Part shown: piece after piece, positions 17,796 to 24,942 of the stretch
How the letters are laid out: every line of letters begins with the position of its first letter
Position numbering within the stretch: the stretch's first letter is position 1
Source: an uncultured Bacillota bacterium
Lineage (GTDB): Bacteria; Bacillota; Clostridia; Lachnospirales; Lachnospiraceae
Assembly: GCA_949291945.1 (NCBI GenBank)
Contig: CASEXH010000018.1
Location: forward strand, 59,771 to 123,770
Direction: 5' to 3'
Length of the DNA: 64,000 nucleotides
The notes under the pieces: model-generated
Database searches by the model: none
What the model was told of the DNA's origin: nothing
The model's input: the letters and a program-made list of their open reading frames with translations, nothing else
Program-made: the position numbers and the translations under genes

Positions 17796-18443
17796 TTATC
17801 TTTTTTCAATTTTCTGGGCCACAATAAAGATGTTTGGAGGGTTCTGATGAAGATTTACGATCTCCAGAACCAGAAATCCTTGTTTTTGAATCTTTCTCAT
17901 AAGGCCAATGGGCGATTCAAAAGAAACATATGGCATCAGGCCCATCTTGCTCTTCCAGAATTTTTCTACAGCTACAGGAGCAAAACTTCTTGCCAGACAA
18001 TCAGTTGCTGAAATGAATATCCCACCTGGTTTCAAAAGCTTATGGATCCTTCTCAGAACCTGGTCCTGATTTTTCATATAGAGCAGCACATTGTATGCTG
18101 TTACTGCATCAAAACTTCCGGCTTTCTCTCCCAGTTCCATAAGGTCTTTTTTTATAAAATGGATATTGGTCTTTCCTGCCTTTGCCGCCTTCTCTTTTGC
18201 CTTGTCCATCATCTCTCTGGAAGTATCTATGGCTGTGATTTCTTTTACACAGCCTGCAAGGGGTATCGTTGCATTTCCTGTGCCGCAGCCGATCTCCAGG
18301 ACTCTATCTTCTTCATTTAAGAAATGAGCAGACCGTTTTACAGTCTTTTTATATGCGCTTTTATATTCAGGGATCACCTGAGCGTCATATATCTTAGAAC
18401 GTCTGTCCCAGAATTTCCCGCTGTCCTGTCTGTTACTCTTCAT
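17796..18443 (-). CDS. Class I SAM-dependent methyltransferase
   Basis: A 215-residue methyltransferase with motif I VLEIGCGTGNATIPLA near residue 45, motif II ITAIDTSREMM near 70, and a motif IV region FDAVTAYNVL near 113. It starts with KFWDRRSKIYD, like ubiE/methyltransf_11 proteins, so small-molecule methylation is likely; the substrate is unknown. It ends only 6 bases before the htpG CIRCE, so its 3' end borders the htpG control region. The small acidic protein gene lies 30 bases upstream. Confidence 0.88.
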   Translation of the reverse strand: MKSNRQDSGKFWDRRSKIYDAQVIPEYKSAYKKTVKRSAHFLNEEDRVLEIGCGTGNATIPLAGCVKEITAIDTSREMMDKAKEKAAKAGKTNIHFIKKDLMELGEKAGSFDAVTAYNVLLYMKNQDQVLRRIHKLLKPGGIFISATDCLARSFAPVAVEKFWKSKMGLMPYVSFESPIGLMRKIQKQGFLVLEIVNLHQNPPNIFIVAQKIEKR

Positions 18444-18473
18444 GGTATCACTCCTGTTCCTGTTTGTTGTAGG

Positions 18474-18737
18474 CTATCCTTCCACGATCAAATACTGTCC
18501 TCCCGACAGAGAAAAGACTTCTCCGGCTTCTTCCAGTTCCTCATCCGACATCCCATCTACGTCCATGCCGTTTTCTTCAAAATATTCCCGCACTTCTCCC
18601 AGAGAATTCACAACTGCAGCCATACAGTCTTCCAAAAAAGCTTCCGCCTCTTCCATGGTTTCTGCAACCGGTTCAGAAAATAATTGCCCCTGATTCTTCA
18701 AAAAGGTTAAAATGCACTCATCACTGTATTCGTTCAT
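18474..18737 (-). CDS. Small acidic hypothetical protein
   Basis: An 87-residue, very acidic protein, not recognised as a characterised family. Glutamate and aspartate dominate, cysteines are at positions 8 and about 38, and the C terminus reads GGQYLIVEG. It has no membrane segment. The segment MSDEELEEAGEVFSLSGG loosely resembles the leader end of Nif11-type peptides, but no RiPP maturase or exporter is nearby and it should not be called a precursor peptide. A GGAGG site precedes the start. It lies between the HAD and methyltransferase genes on the same strand. Confidence 0.65.
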   Translation of the reverse strand: MNEYSDECILTFLKNQGQLFSEPVAETMEEAEAFLEDCMAAVVNSLGEVREYFEENGMDVDGMSDEELEEAGEVFSLSGGQYLIVEG

Positions 18738-18797
18738 TCTATTTCCTCCCTTATAGTTTGTATGTATGCAGGTCTTTTTATACCCATGCTTGTTCTA

Positions 18798-19475
18798 TTA
18801 TAAATTTTCCCGGCTCTTCGCCCTTTTTAGAAATTCCAGGATCTCTTCCGGTTTGTCTACGATCAGATCCGCCTGATGATCTTCCAGTTCCTTTCTCGGC
18901 CGAAATCCCCAGGTCACCCCTATGGTAAACATCCCTGCTCCATGTCCTGTCTCCATATCTGTATCCGTATCTCCCAGATACAGGCATTCCTCCGGTTTTA
19001 CTGCAAATTCTTTCGCAATCGTCAAAGCTCCTATGGGAGAAGGTTTTCTGGGGACCTTTTCCGTCTGTCCCTGAACTTTATGGAACATCTCCCTGCCAAA
19101 GATTTTCTCTACCACCTCTATGGCTGCTCTGTGAGGTTTGTTGGAAAGCACTGCAATCTTCAGACCTTCTTTTTTCAGATTTTCTAAAAGTTCTACAATA
19201 CCGGGAAAAGGCTTTACATGATAAAACGGATCTTCCTCAAACCATTTTCTGTATAAGGTACGGACCTGCTCATAGTCCGTCTGACCCCCTCCCGGCACAG
19301 CCTCCAGCATCTTCCGCACTAGTTCATCCGCTCCGTTTCCCGCATAAAAATTATAGTCTTTTACAGGGATAGGCGGAAGATGAAAATAAGCCAAAGTTTT
19401 GTTTCCCACATATGCGATAGATTCCACCGTATCAGCGATGGTTCCATCTAAGTCAAAAATACAGGCTTTATACAT
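18798..19475 (-). CDS. HAD-superfamily phosphatase, phosphoglycolate phosphatase-like
   Basis: A 225-residue HAD subfamily IA hydrolase. Motif I is DLDGTIADT (residues 8-16), motif II is VLSNKP near 114, motif III lysine is in the K-VPRKPSP stretch, and motif IV is GDTDTDMETG near 177. The four-helix cap lies between motifs I and II. It may act on 2-phosphoglycolate or another small phosphoester. It begins 6 bases after maf, so the two form an operon of house-cleaning hydrolases. Confidence 0.9.
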   Translation of the reverse strand: MYKACIFDLDGTIADTVESIAYVGNKTLAYFHLPPIPVKDYNFYAGNGADELVRKMLEAVPGGGQTDYEQVRTLYRKWFEEDPFYHVKPFPGIVELLENLKKEGLKIAVLSNKPHRAAIEVVEKIFGREMFHKVQGQTEKVPRKPSPIGALTIAKEFAVKPEECLYLGDTDTDMETGHGAGMFTIGVTWGFRPRKELEDHQADLIVDKPEEILEFLKRAKSRENL

Positions 19476-19481
19476 GTCTTC

Positions 19482-20066
19482 TCACTCCCTGATCTGGATT
19501 CCCATATTTTTCAATTCCTGATACAGTCTCGCCACAGGCAGCCCTACCACATTGTTATAATCTCCCCGGATTTCCCGGATAAAAACTGCACCTTTTCCCT
19601 GGATCCCGTAAGCACCTGCTTTGTCCATCGGTTCTCCTTCCCATACATACTCCTCTATCTCCTTGTCGGACATGGGATAAAAGATTACCTGGGTGGACTC
19701 ATGAAAAGTGACTGACTGTACCTTTTCTCCCTCCCGGCTCATCACCGTAACACCGGTAAATACCTGGTGGGCTCTTCCCCGAAGGGTAGAAAGCATCTGA
19801 ATAGCCTCGTCCGCAGAACCGGGTTTTCCTAAAATTTTCCCATCCAGGACAACAATCGTGTCTGCACCGATCACTGTAACGTCATCGTCCAGACTCTGAA
19901 AAACCTCCAGGCATTTCCCCCTGGACAGTTCTTCTGCTGCTTCACCAGGTTCTGCCTTTGTGATCTTTTCTTCTCCTTTAGCAGGACAGACCTCAAATAC
20001 TGCGCCGATCTGTTCCAAAAGCTCCCGGCGGCGGGGAGAAGCACTTGCTAATATGATCTTCTTCAT
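19482..20066 (-). CDS. maf: Maf-family nucleotide pyrophosphatase
   Basis: A 194-residue Maf protein, which removes non-canonical or modified nucleoside triphosphates and is linked to septum inhibition. The signature SASPRRREL is at residues 7-15; VIGADTIVVLDG near 64 and the AGAYGIQGKGAVFI segment near 152 complete the active site. Length is normal. AAGGAGC lies upstream of the start. It is the first gene of the maf-HAD pair. Confidence 0.95.
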   Translation of the reverse strand: MKKIILASASPRRRELLEQIGAVFEVCPAKGEEKITKAEPGEAAEELSRGKCLEVFQSLDDDVTVIGADTIVVLDGKILGKPGSADEAIQMLSTLRGRAHQVFTGVTVMSREGEKVQSVTFHESTQVIFYPMSDKEIEEYVWEGEPMDKAGAYGIQGKGAVFIREIRGDYNNVVGLPVARLYQELKNMGIQIRE

Positions 20067-20146
20067 GTAATGCTCCTTTAAGCTTTTTTAGAAATTTTCT
20101 TCCTTCTCTGCCTTTTAGTATAGCCTGTCTCTTAATGGTATGCAAC

Positions 20147-20197
20147 AAAAAAATAAGAGGACCCGGCTTTCCCTGTCAGGACAGTCAGATCCTCTGT
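20147..20197 (-). terminator. Terminator of the flavodoxin operon
   Basis: On the minus strand AGAGGAUC pairs with GGGUCCUCU around an inner CUGUC/GACAG hairpin, followed by UUAUUUUUUU. Confidence 0.88.
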
Positions 20198-20224
20198 TTA
20201 TCTGGATTATTCGTTAGTTATCTT

Positions 20225-20653
20225 TTATTGTGCCAGAGCCTTTCCCAGGTTTTGGCAGGCTTCTTTTGCCTCATCATCTGGCTCTTCATTGCAGATCACG
20301 CCATCCTGTACCAGATTGGCTCCTTCTTCTTTGCAGGAAGCTTCCCAGTTGCGCATCCATTCTCCGTCACCCCAGCCGTAAGAACCGAAAAGACCGATCT
20401 TTTTTCCGGGCAAGCCGCTCTTACAGTCATCAAACATAGGGGCGAATTCCGTATCTTCCAGTTCTTCATCTCCCATAGACGGGCAGCCGAAAGCAACGGC
20501 ATCGTACTCTCCCATTTTATCTCCGGAGAAAGCTGCTGCCTCAAACACTTCCACTTCTGCACCTGCGTCTTTCATTCCCTGCTCAACTTCTTTAGCCATA
20601 GCCTCTGTATTGCCTGTTCCACTCCAGTATACAACTGCTGTTTTCATATTCAT
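20225..20653 (-). CDS. Flavodoxin
   Basis: A 142-residue short-chain flavodoxin. The FMN phosphate loop is SGTGNTEAMA at residues 10-19, and the isoalloxazine loops are GCPSMGDEELED near 57 and GSYGWGDGEWM near 91. It is an electron carrier that replaces ferredoxin when iron is scarce. That fits the operon: it is the third gene after DUF2325 and DUF3793, behind a promoter with DtxR-like palindromes. It lies 27 bases downstream of the DUF3793 gene. Confidence 0.95.
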   Translation of the reverse strand: MNMKTAVVYWSGTGNTEAMAKEVEQGMKDAGAEVEVFEAAAFSGDKMGEYDAVAFGCPSMGDEELEDTEFAPMFDDCKSGLPGKKIGLFGSYGWGDGEWMRNWEASCKEEGANLVQDGVICNEEPDDEAKEACQNLGKALAQ

Positions 20654-20680
20654 ATACCTCTCTTAAAAATATTTTCTATG

Positions 20681-21232
20681 TCAAGCAGCCACGATCAGCT
20701 GCCTCACAGACTTTCCTGACAGAAACAGTCTCTGATACACTTCCTCGCATTTCTTAAATTTGCAGAAAGTCTTCCTGGCCGAACATTCGTCACAGTATAC
20801 CTTCCAGCACCCGCAGCACTTGCAGTTCTTTCCTCTGTTTATCATAAACCCCCAGACATCCTCTTCCGGATATCCAAGGAAAAGCCCTACCTCATGGGGA
20901 AAACTTCCATTCTCTTCCATTCTGCTCTTCAGGATCTCAATCGCTTCGTCAAATGTATCATAATCATATCCCTGGCTCTCTAAGATCGTTCTTGTCTTTT
21001 CTCTTTCCAATTCTCTCTTTAGTTTTTCCGTCCGGAAAACATATAGCAGGGCCCGGTTTCCATTTATCTTCATTACCCGAAGTCCCAGTCCTTTTTCCCG
21101 GAAGATCTCTCTCCAGGGAGTCAGGGTCTCTTCTAACACTTCCTCTTTTTCCCGGGTATACCAGAAAAGATTAGCTGTTTTTAATCCGGCCAGTGTAGGG
21201 GCGCTGTGTTGGATCAGATATTTATCCAGCAT
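20681..21232 (-). CDS. DUF3793 family protein
   Basis: A 183-residue protein that I recognise as DUF3793, an uncharacterised family common in clostridia. The N terminus MLDKYLIQHSAPTLAGLKTANLF is typical (here split MLDKYLIQHSA / PTLAGLKTANLF). A cysteine-rich segment near 140-165 (CKCCGCWKVYCDECSARKTFC) could bind a metal ion or cluster. Its ATG overlaps the end of the DUF2325 gene by 11 bases, so the two are translationally coupled. Context suggests a role in iron or heme homeostasis. Confidence 0.85.
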   Translation of the reverse strand: MLDKYLIQHSAPTLAGLKTANLFWYTREKEEVLEETLTPWREIFREKGLGLRVMKINGNRALLYVFRTEKLKRELEREKTRTILESQGYDYDTFDEAIEILKSRMEENGSFPHEVGLFLGYPEEDVWGFMINRGKNCKCCGCWKVYCDECSARKTFCKFKKCEEVYQRLFLSGKSVRQLIVAA

Positions 21233-21521
21233 TTACCTGTCCTCCTTTAATGTCTTCCAGAACAGACTGAAGAGCCGCTGTACTGCTCCTATGAATCCGA
21301 ACAATGGGAATATTATTTCTTTTTGCTTCCTGGGAAGCATTCATGACCATCTTATGGGAAACTGTATTGGTAAACAGAAGAAGCAGATCCGGACAGCCCA
21401 TTTTTTTCTTGATCGATCCATGCTCCTTAACAAATACCTTTGCTTTGCAGCCATAGTCCTGGCAGAGATTTTCATATCTTGTCACCATTCTTTCGTTGCC
21501 GCCAATAATTACAATACTCAT
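21222..21521 (-). CDS. DUF2325 family protein
   Basis: A 99-residue protein of the DUF2325 family, a Rossmann-like fold without a known activity. The N terminus SIVIIGGNERMVTRYE and the later DLLLLFTNTVSHKM segment match the family. It is the first gene of the three-gene operon with DUF3793 and flavodoxin, and starts after an AAAGGAGCG site. The control region carries two palindromes that resemble DtxR/IdeR-type operators. Confidence 0.85.
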   Translation of the reverse strand: MSIVIIGGNERMVTRYENLCQDYGCKAKVFVKEHGSIKKKMGCPDLLLLFTNTVSHKMVMNASQEAKRNNIPIVRIHRSSTAALQSVLEDIKGGQVNAG

Positions 21522-21539
21522 ATGGAATCGCTCCTTTCT

Positions 21540-21557
21540 GGTTAGTTATTTCTAACC
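21540..21557. promoter_or_regulatory. Inverted repeat near the DUF2325 start (second operator candidate)
   Basis: GGTTAG, six bases, CTAACC: a perfect dyad 19 bases before the gene. The half-site matches the DtxR-family core (TTAG-GTTAG type). Confidence 0.6.
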
Positions 21558-21569
21558 CTGTATTGAAAA

Positions 21570-21594
21570 AGAAAACGGATCTCTGTCCGTTTCA
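21570..21594 (-). other. Small 5' UTR hairpin of the DUF2325 operon
   Basis: On the minus strand AAACGGA and UCCGUUU flank a six-base loop, followed by UCUUUUUC. It could attenuate transcription between the two operator-like dyads. Confidence 0.45.
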
Positions 21595-21615
21595 TATTTT
21601 CAAAATTAATTTCTT

Positions 21616-21633
21616 CTAATTAGCTTTAACTAA
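21616..21633. promoter_or_regulatory. DtxR-like operator overlapping the transcription start
   Basis: On the minus strand TTAGTTAAAGCTAATTAG, a near-perfect dyad located 5-23 bases downstream of the -10 hexamer. It resembles the DtxR/IdeR consensus TTAGGTTAGCCTAACC; the regulator is inferred. Confidence 0.6.
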
Positions 21634-21638
21634 CTATT

Positions 21639-21667
21639 ATATTACTTGCTTTTCCTATTCTTGTCAA
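21639..21667 (-). promoter_or_regulatory. Promoter of the DUF2325-DUF3793-flavodoxin operon
   Basis: On the minus strand TTGACA (21662-21667), 17 bases, TAATAT (21639-21644). Confidence 0.8.
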
Positions 21668-21681
21668 TAGTATATTTAAAA

Positions 21682-21710
21682 TTGACGCAAAAAATTTACT
21701 ATGCTAAACT
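21682..21710 (+). promoter_or_regulatory. Promoter of the HAD-IIB gene
   Basis: TTGACG (21682-21687), 17 bases, TAAACT (21705-21710), about 45 bases before the start codon. Confidence 0.7.
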
Positions 21711-21761
21711 GAAAGCACAGCCCAGCTCTGCTAACTTAATATATTACAAAGGAGTCTGCCA

Positions 21762-22571
21762 ATGAAACTTTTATTCACCGATCTGGACGGTACTTTGCTG
21801 AACCGTGAAAAAAAAATTTCTTCTGAAAACCTGAAAGCTATCGAACGTGCTTCACGCCAGGGAAATATAACCATTATCTCTACCGGTCGTTCCCTTTCTT
21901 CTGCCAGGCCTTACATAGAGGAGCTTGCCTCAGTGCAGGAGCATTGCTACGCCGTTACTTATAACGGAGGGCTGATCTACGACTGTATCTCCCGGAAAGT
22001 AATCTATAAGAAAACCATCCCCCTTCCCTATGTAAAGTATATTTTCCAACAGGCTGAAAAATTCCAGATCCACTGCCAGACCTATGAAGATGGCTATGTA
22101 CTGGCACCGAAAGACCGGGAAGAACTGCAAGAATATGCTTCTCATACCAGTATGCCGGTCCGCATTGTTACGGATCCCCCTGCCGTTCTTACAAAGGAGC
22201 CCTTTAAGGTCCTGACCTCCTGCCTTTATGATAAGGAGCTGCATCAGGCCTACCGCCGTTCTTTAGAAGAATGGGCCAAAGACAAGATCTCCCTCTTTTT
22301 TTCCAGCGAGTACTATCTGGAACATGTGCCTCTTGGCGTATCAAAAGGCAATGCTATTGACATCCTGTGCCAGATCCTGGAAGTTCCAAAAGAAAACACT
22401 TTTGCTGCAGGTGACGCTGAAAATGACATTGCCATGCTCAAAGCAGCCTATAAGGGCATTGCCATGGCAAATGGAACCAAAGAGGTCAAAAAGGCTGCTG
22501 ACTATGTCACAAAATCCGACAATGAGCACGGCGGGATTGCAGAAATCATAAAAAACTTTATAGAAAATTAA
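21762..22571 (+). CDS. Cof-type HAD-IIB phosphatase
   Basis: A 269-residue HAD subfamily IIB hydrolase of the Cof/YidA group. Motif I is DLDGTLL at residues 6-12, motif II ISTGR near 46, motif III lysine in SKGNAID near 195, and motif IV GDAENDIAML near 216. The large alpha/beta cap lies between motifs II and III. These enzymes dephosphorylate sugar phosphates, FMN precursors or pyridoxal phosphate; the substrate is not readable. GGAG precedes the start. Confidence 0.92.
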   Translation: MKLLFTDLDGTLLNREKKISSENLKAIERASRQGNITIISTGRSLSSARPYIEELASVQEHCYAVTYNGGLIYDCISRKVIYKKTIPLPYVKYIFQQAEKFQIHCQTYEDGYVLAPKDREELQEYASHTSMPVRIVTDPPAVLTKEPFKVLTSCLYDKELHQAYRRSLEEWAKDKISLFFSSEYYLEHVPLGVSKGNAIDILCQILEVPKENTFAAGDAENDIAMLKAAYKGIAMANGTKEVKKAADYVTKSDNEHGGIAEIIKNFIEN

Positions 22572-22680
22572 TGAAAACCCCTTCCCTTCTCCTTATAAGT
22601 TGGATTATAATAGAGAAAATATCATTAAACGGGCAGTTTAACTGCAATAATCGGAAACGAAAAGAAAGGACTTAAAGAAT

Positions 22681-23115
22681 ATGGGAAATTTTGGCAAAAA
22701 ACTTTTAGGGGCCGGAGCTCTCGGCGCCGCTGCAGGTGCTGCAGTTTATTACTTTATAAAAAAGAAAAATGAGGACCCTGATCTTCAGGAAGAGTTTGCG
22801 GATTTTCAGGACAATATAAAGGAAACTGCCGCTTCAGCCGTTAATGTTGCTTCCAGGCTGAAAGATGTTGTAGAGAAATCTGTGGACAGTGCTGTGAGCA
22901 AGGTAAAAGAGCATACAGATGATTTTGTTGATGATGACATTTTTGAGGAGGAAGACTCTTTTTCCTCTACAGTAGCAGAAGCTGCCAAAGAAGTAAAAGA
23001 AGCCGGGGAAGAGGTGGCTGCAGAAACGGCTGAGGCTGTGGAAAAAGCGGCTGAGAAGGTAGAAGGAACTGCAGAAAATGTAAAAGAAACAATTGAGGAT
23101 GAAAAGGAATCCTGA
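22681..23115 (+). CDS. Membrane-anchored acidic helical protein (YtxH-like)
   Basis: A 144-residue protein with a short glycine/alanine-rich membrane segment (residues 9-26, GAGALGAAAGAAVYYFI) followed by KKK and a long, acidic, low-complexity helical tail rich in Ala, Glu, Lys and Val with repeated EKAAEKVE-type heptads. The layout resembles YtxH and apolipophorin-like stress proteins, but I do not assign a family. GAAAGGA precedes the start. The next gene is the K+/H+ antiporter on the same strand. Confidence 0.75.
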   Translation: MGNFGKKLLGAGALGAAAGAAVYYFIKKKNEDPDLQEEFADFQDNIKETAASAVNVASRLKDVVEKSVDSAVSKVKEHTDDFVDDDIFEEEDSFSSTVAEAAKEVKEAGEEVAAETAEAVEKAAEKVEGTAENVKETIEDEKES

Positions 23116-23197
23116 TAGATCGACTTATTTTTAATCATAATTTACGGACCGCAAAGGAGCGGCCTCTCTTGAAAGAGTAACTTTTTAATCTGTTTTT

Positions 23198-23277
23198 ATT
23201 TGGGAGTTTTAGGTAAAACACGCAGATAAATCAATGATTATATCTCTGCTGTTTCATCCTGAAACTCCCTTTTTTTG
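23198..23277 (+). terminator. Long terminator hairpin in the antiporter leader (attenuator candidate)
   Basis: GGGAGTTT (23202-23209) pairs with AAACTCCC (23262-23269), enclosing AAACA/TGTTT and GCAGA/TCTGC helices, then seven T residues at 23270-23276. The ribosome binding site GGAGG starts only five bases later, leaving no space for a promoter between terminator and gene. Confidence 0.8.
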
Positions 23278-23292
23278 TAAGGAGGAGTGCTA

Positions 23293-24882
23293 TTGAATGA
23301 AGTATTATTATTAGTTGGAATTGTGATCATGATCTGCATCCTTCTGGGACGTTTTGCAGAAAATCTTCCGGTTCCATCTCTGCTTATCTTTATTGGCCTG
23401 GGTATGTTCTTCGGCGTAAACGGGCCCATCGGCATACAGTTTGATGATTATTCTGTATCAGAAAATATCTGTACCATCTGTCTGATATTTATCATGTTTT
23501 ATGGAGGCTTTGGCACTAATATTTCTTCTGCCAGGCCTGTTCTGGGAAAATCTATTTGTCTTTCCACTCTGGGGGTTCTTCTCACTGCCGGATTTACCGG
23601 GACCTTTATACATTTTGTCCTTGGGTTATCCTGGACAGAAAGTATTCTAATCGGGAGCGTAATCGCTTCTACCGATGCAGCTTCTGTATTTAATATCCTT
23701 CGTTCCCAAAGTCTGGCTCTCAAGGATAATACCGCCTCTCTTTTAGAGGTAGAATCCGGATCAAATGACCCGATTTCCTACATGCTGACTCTGGTTCTGA
23801 TCTCTGTAATAACAGGTGAGGAAATTTCCGTTCCTCTCATGCTTTTTCAGCAGATCTTCTTCGGTCTGGCAGGAGGCTTTCTCATTGGCTGGATCGGTAT
23901 CCTGCTCCTTCGGCATTTTAACTTTGAAATGGAACAGGGCAGAACCATCTTTGTCTTCGCCGTAGCCCTTACCGCATATGCGCTTCCTTCCCTTCTGGGA
24001 GGAAACGGCTATCTCAGTGTATATTTATGCGGTATTTTAATGGGAAATTATTACATACCGGACAAGAAATATCTGGTACATTTTTTCGACACGATCACAG
24101 GGATTTCCCAGATGATCATTTTCTTCCTTTTAGGACTTCTGGTAACTCCTGCCCAATTAGGGCCGGTGTTGATCCCGGCCATTCTCATCATGGTTTTTCT
24201 AACTCTGGCCGGACGTCCTTTAAGTGTATTGTTGATTCTGGCTCCCTTCCGTTCTTCTCTGCGGCAGATCGGCGTCACCGCCTGGTCAGGGCTGCGTGGC
24301 GTTGCCTCGATTGTATTTTCTATCCTTGTAGTACTCAATGATGTGCCTATGAAATACAATCTGTTTAACCTGGTCTTCTGTATTGTCCTGATGTCCATTG
24401 CCATTCAGGGAACCCTTCTTCCCTGGGTATCAGAAAAACTTCAGATGATCGATCTTCACGGAAATGTAGAGAGGACTTTTAATGATTATCAGGAAACAAC
24501 CGGCGTAAACTTTATAAAAATTCATGTAAAAGAAAGGGATCGGCTGGCCCATTGTCTTTTAAAGGACGCCTTCCTTCCCTCCGGTCTCCTGATTGTTATG
24601 ATTCTCCGGGACAATGACAGTATCGTTCCTAACGGCAACACAGAAATTCTTCCAAATGATCTCCTGGTCGCTGCCGCTCCTGAGTTTGAGGACAGAAGGA
24701 ATCTGTCCCTTTACGAAAATGTCATCCGCCCCAACCACCCGTGGCTGAACAAGCCCCTCTGGAAAATTTCAATTCCTGCAGGCTGCCTTATCGTCCTTAT
24801 TTTAAGAGACGGCGTCTCTATTATTCCCGAGGGAAAAGATGTTCTCCGTGAAGGCGATGTAATCGTTACAGCCAGATTTTAA
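23293..24882 (+). CDS. K+/H+ antiporter, NhaP2/CvrA type with two RCK_C domains
   Basis: A 529-residue CPA1 cation/proton antiporter. About 12 membrane segments occupy residues 1-395, with the family ASTDAASVFNILRS and ESGSNDPISYMLT motifs carrying the transport aspartates. Two RCK_C (TrkA-C) regulatory domains follow, near 405-465 and 475-529; such domains bind c-di-AMP or nucleotides in Firmicutes. The start is set at TTG 23293, seven bases after GGAGG; a GTG at 23287 is too close to that site. A terminator hairpin immediately upstream suggests control by attenuation. It ends at a bidirectional terminator. Confidence 0.9.
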   Translation: MNEVLLLVGIVIMICILLGRFAENLPVPSLLIFIGLGMFFGVNGPIGIQFDDYSVSENICTICLIFIMFYGGFGTNISSARPVLGKSICLSTLGVLLTAGFTGTFIHFVLGLSWTESILIGSVIASTDAASVFNILRSQSLALKDNTASLLEVESGSNDPISYMLTLVLISVITGEEISVPLMLFQQIFFGLAGGFLIGWIGILLLRHFNFEMEQGRTIFVFAVALTAYALPSLLGGNGYLSVYLCGILMGNYYIPDKKYLVHFFDTITGISQMIIFFLLGLLVTPAQLGPVLIPAILIMVFLTLAGRPLSVLLILAPFRSSLRQIGVTAWSGLRGVASIVFSILVVLNDVPMKYNLFNLVFCIVLMSIAIQGTLLPWVSEKLQMIDLHGNVERTFNDYQETTGVNFIKIHVKERDRLAHCLLKDAFLPSGLLIVMILRDNDSIVPNGNTEILPNDLLVAAAPEFEDRRNLSLYENVIRPNHPWLNKPLWKISIPAGCLIVLILRDGVSIIPEGKDVLREGDVIVTARF

Positions 24883-24883
24883 A

Positions 24884-24942
24884 AAGGCTGTTCCATTCAT
24901 ATATGCCAGGGATATTTATAAATAAAACAGCCTTTTTAAATT
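24884..24942. terminator. Bidirectional terminator between antiporter and MocR genes
   Basis: AAAAAGGCTGTT pairs with AACAGCCTTTTT across a 30-base loop, with T runs on both strands. Confidence 0.9.

Noticed and set aside
18474..18737. Nif11-type RiPP precursor
   Set aside because: No maturase, peptidase or exporter is adjacent and the Nif11 leader core is not convincing.
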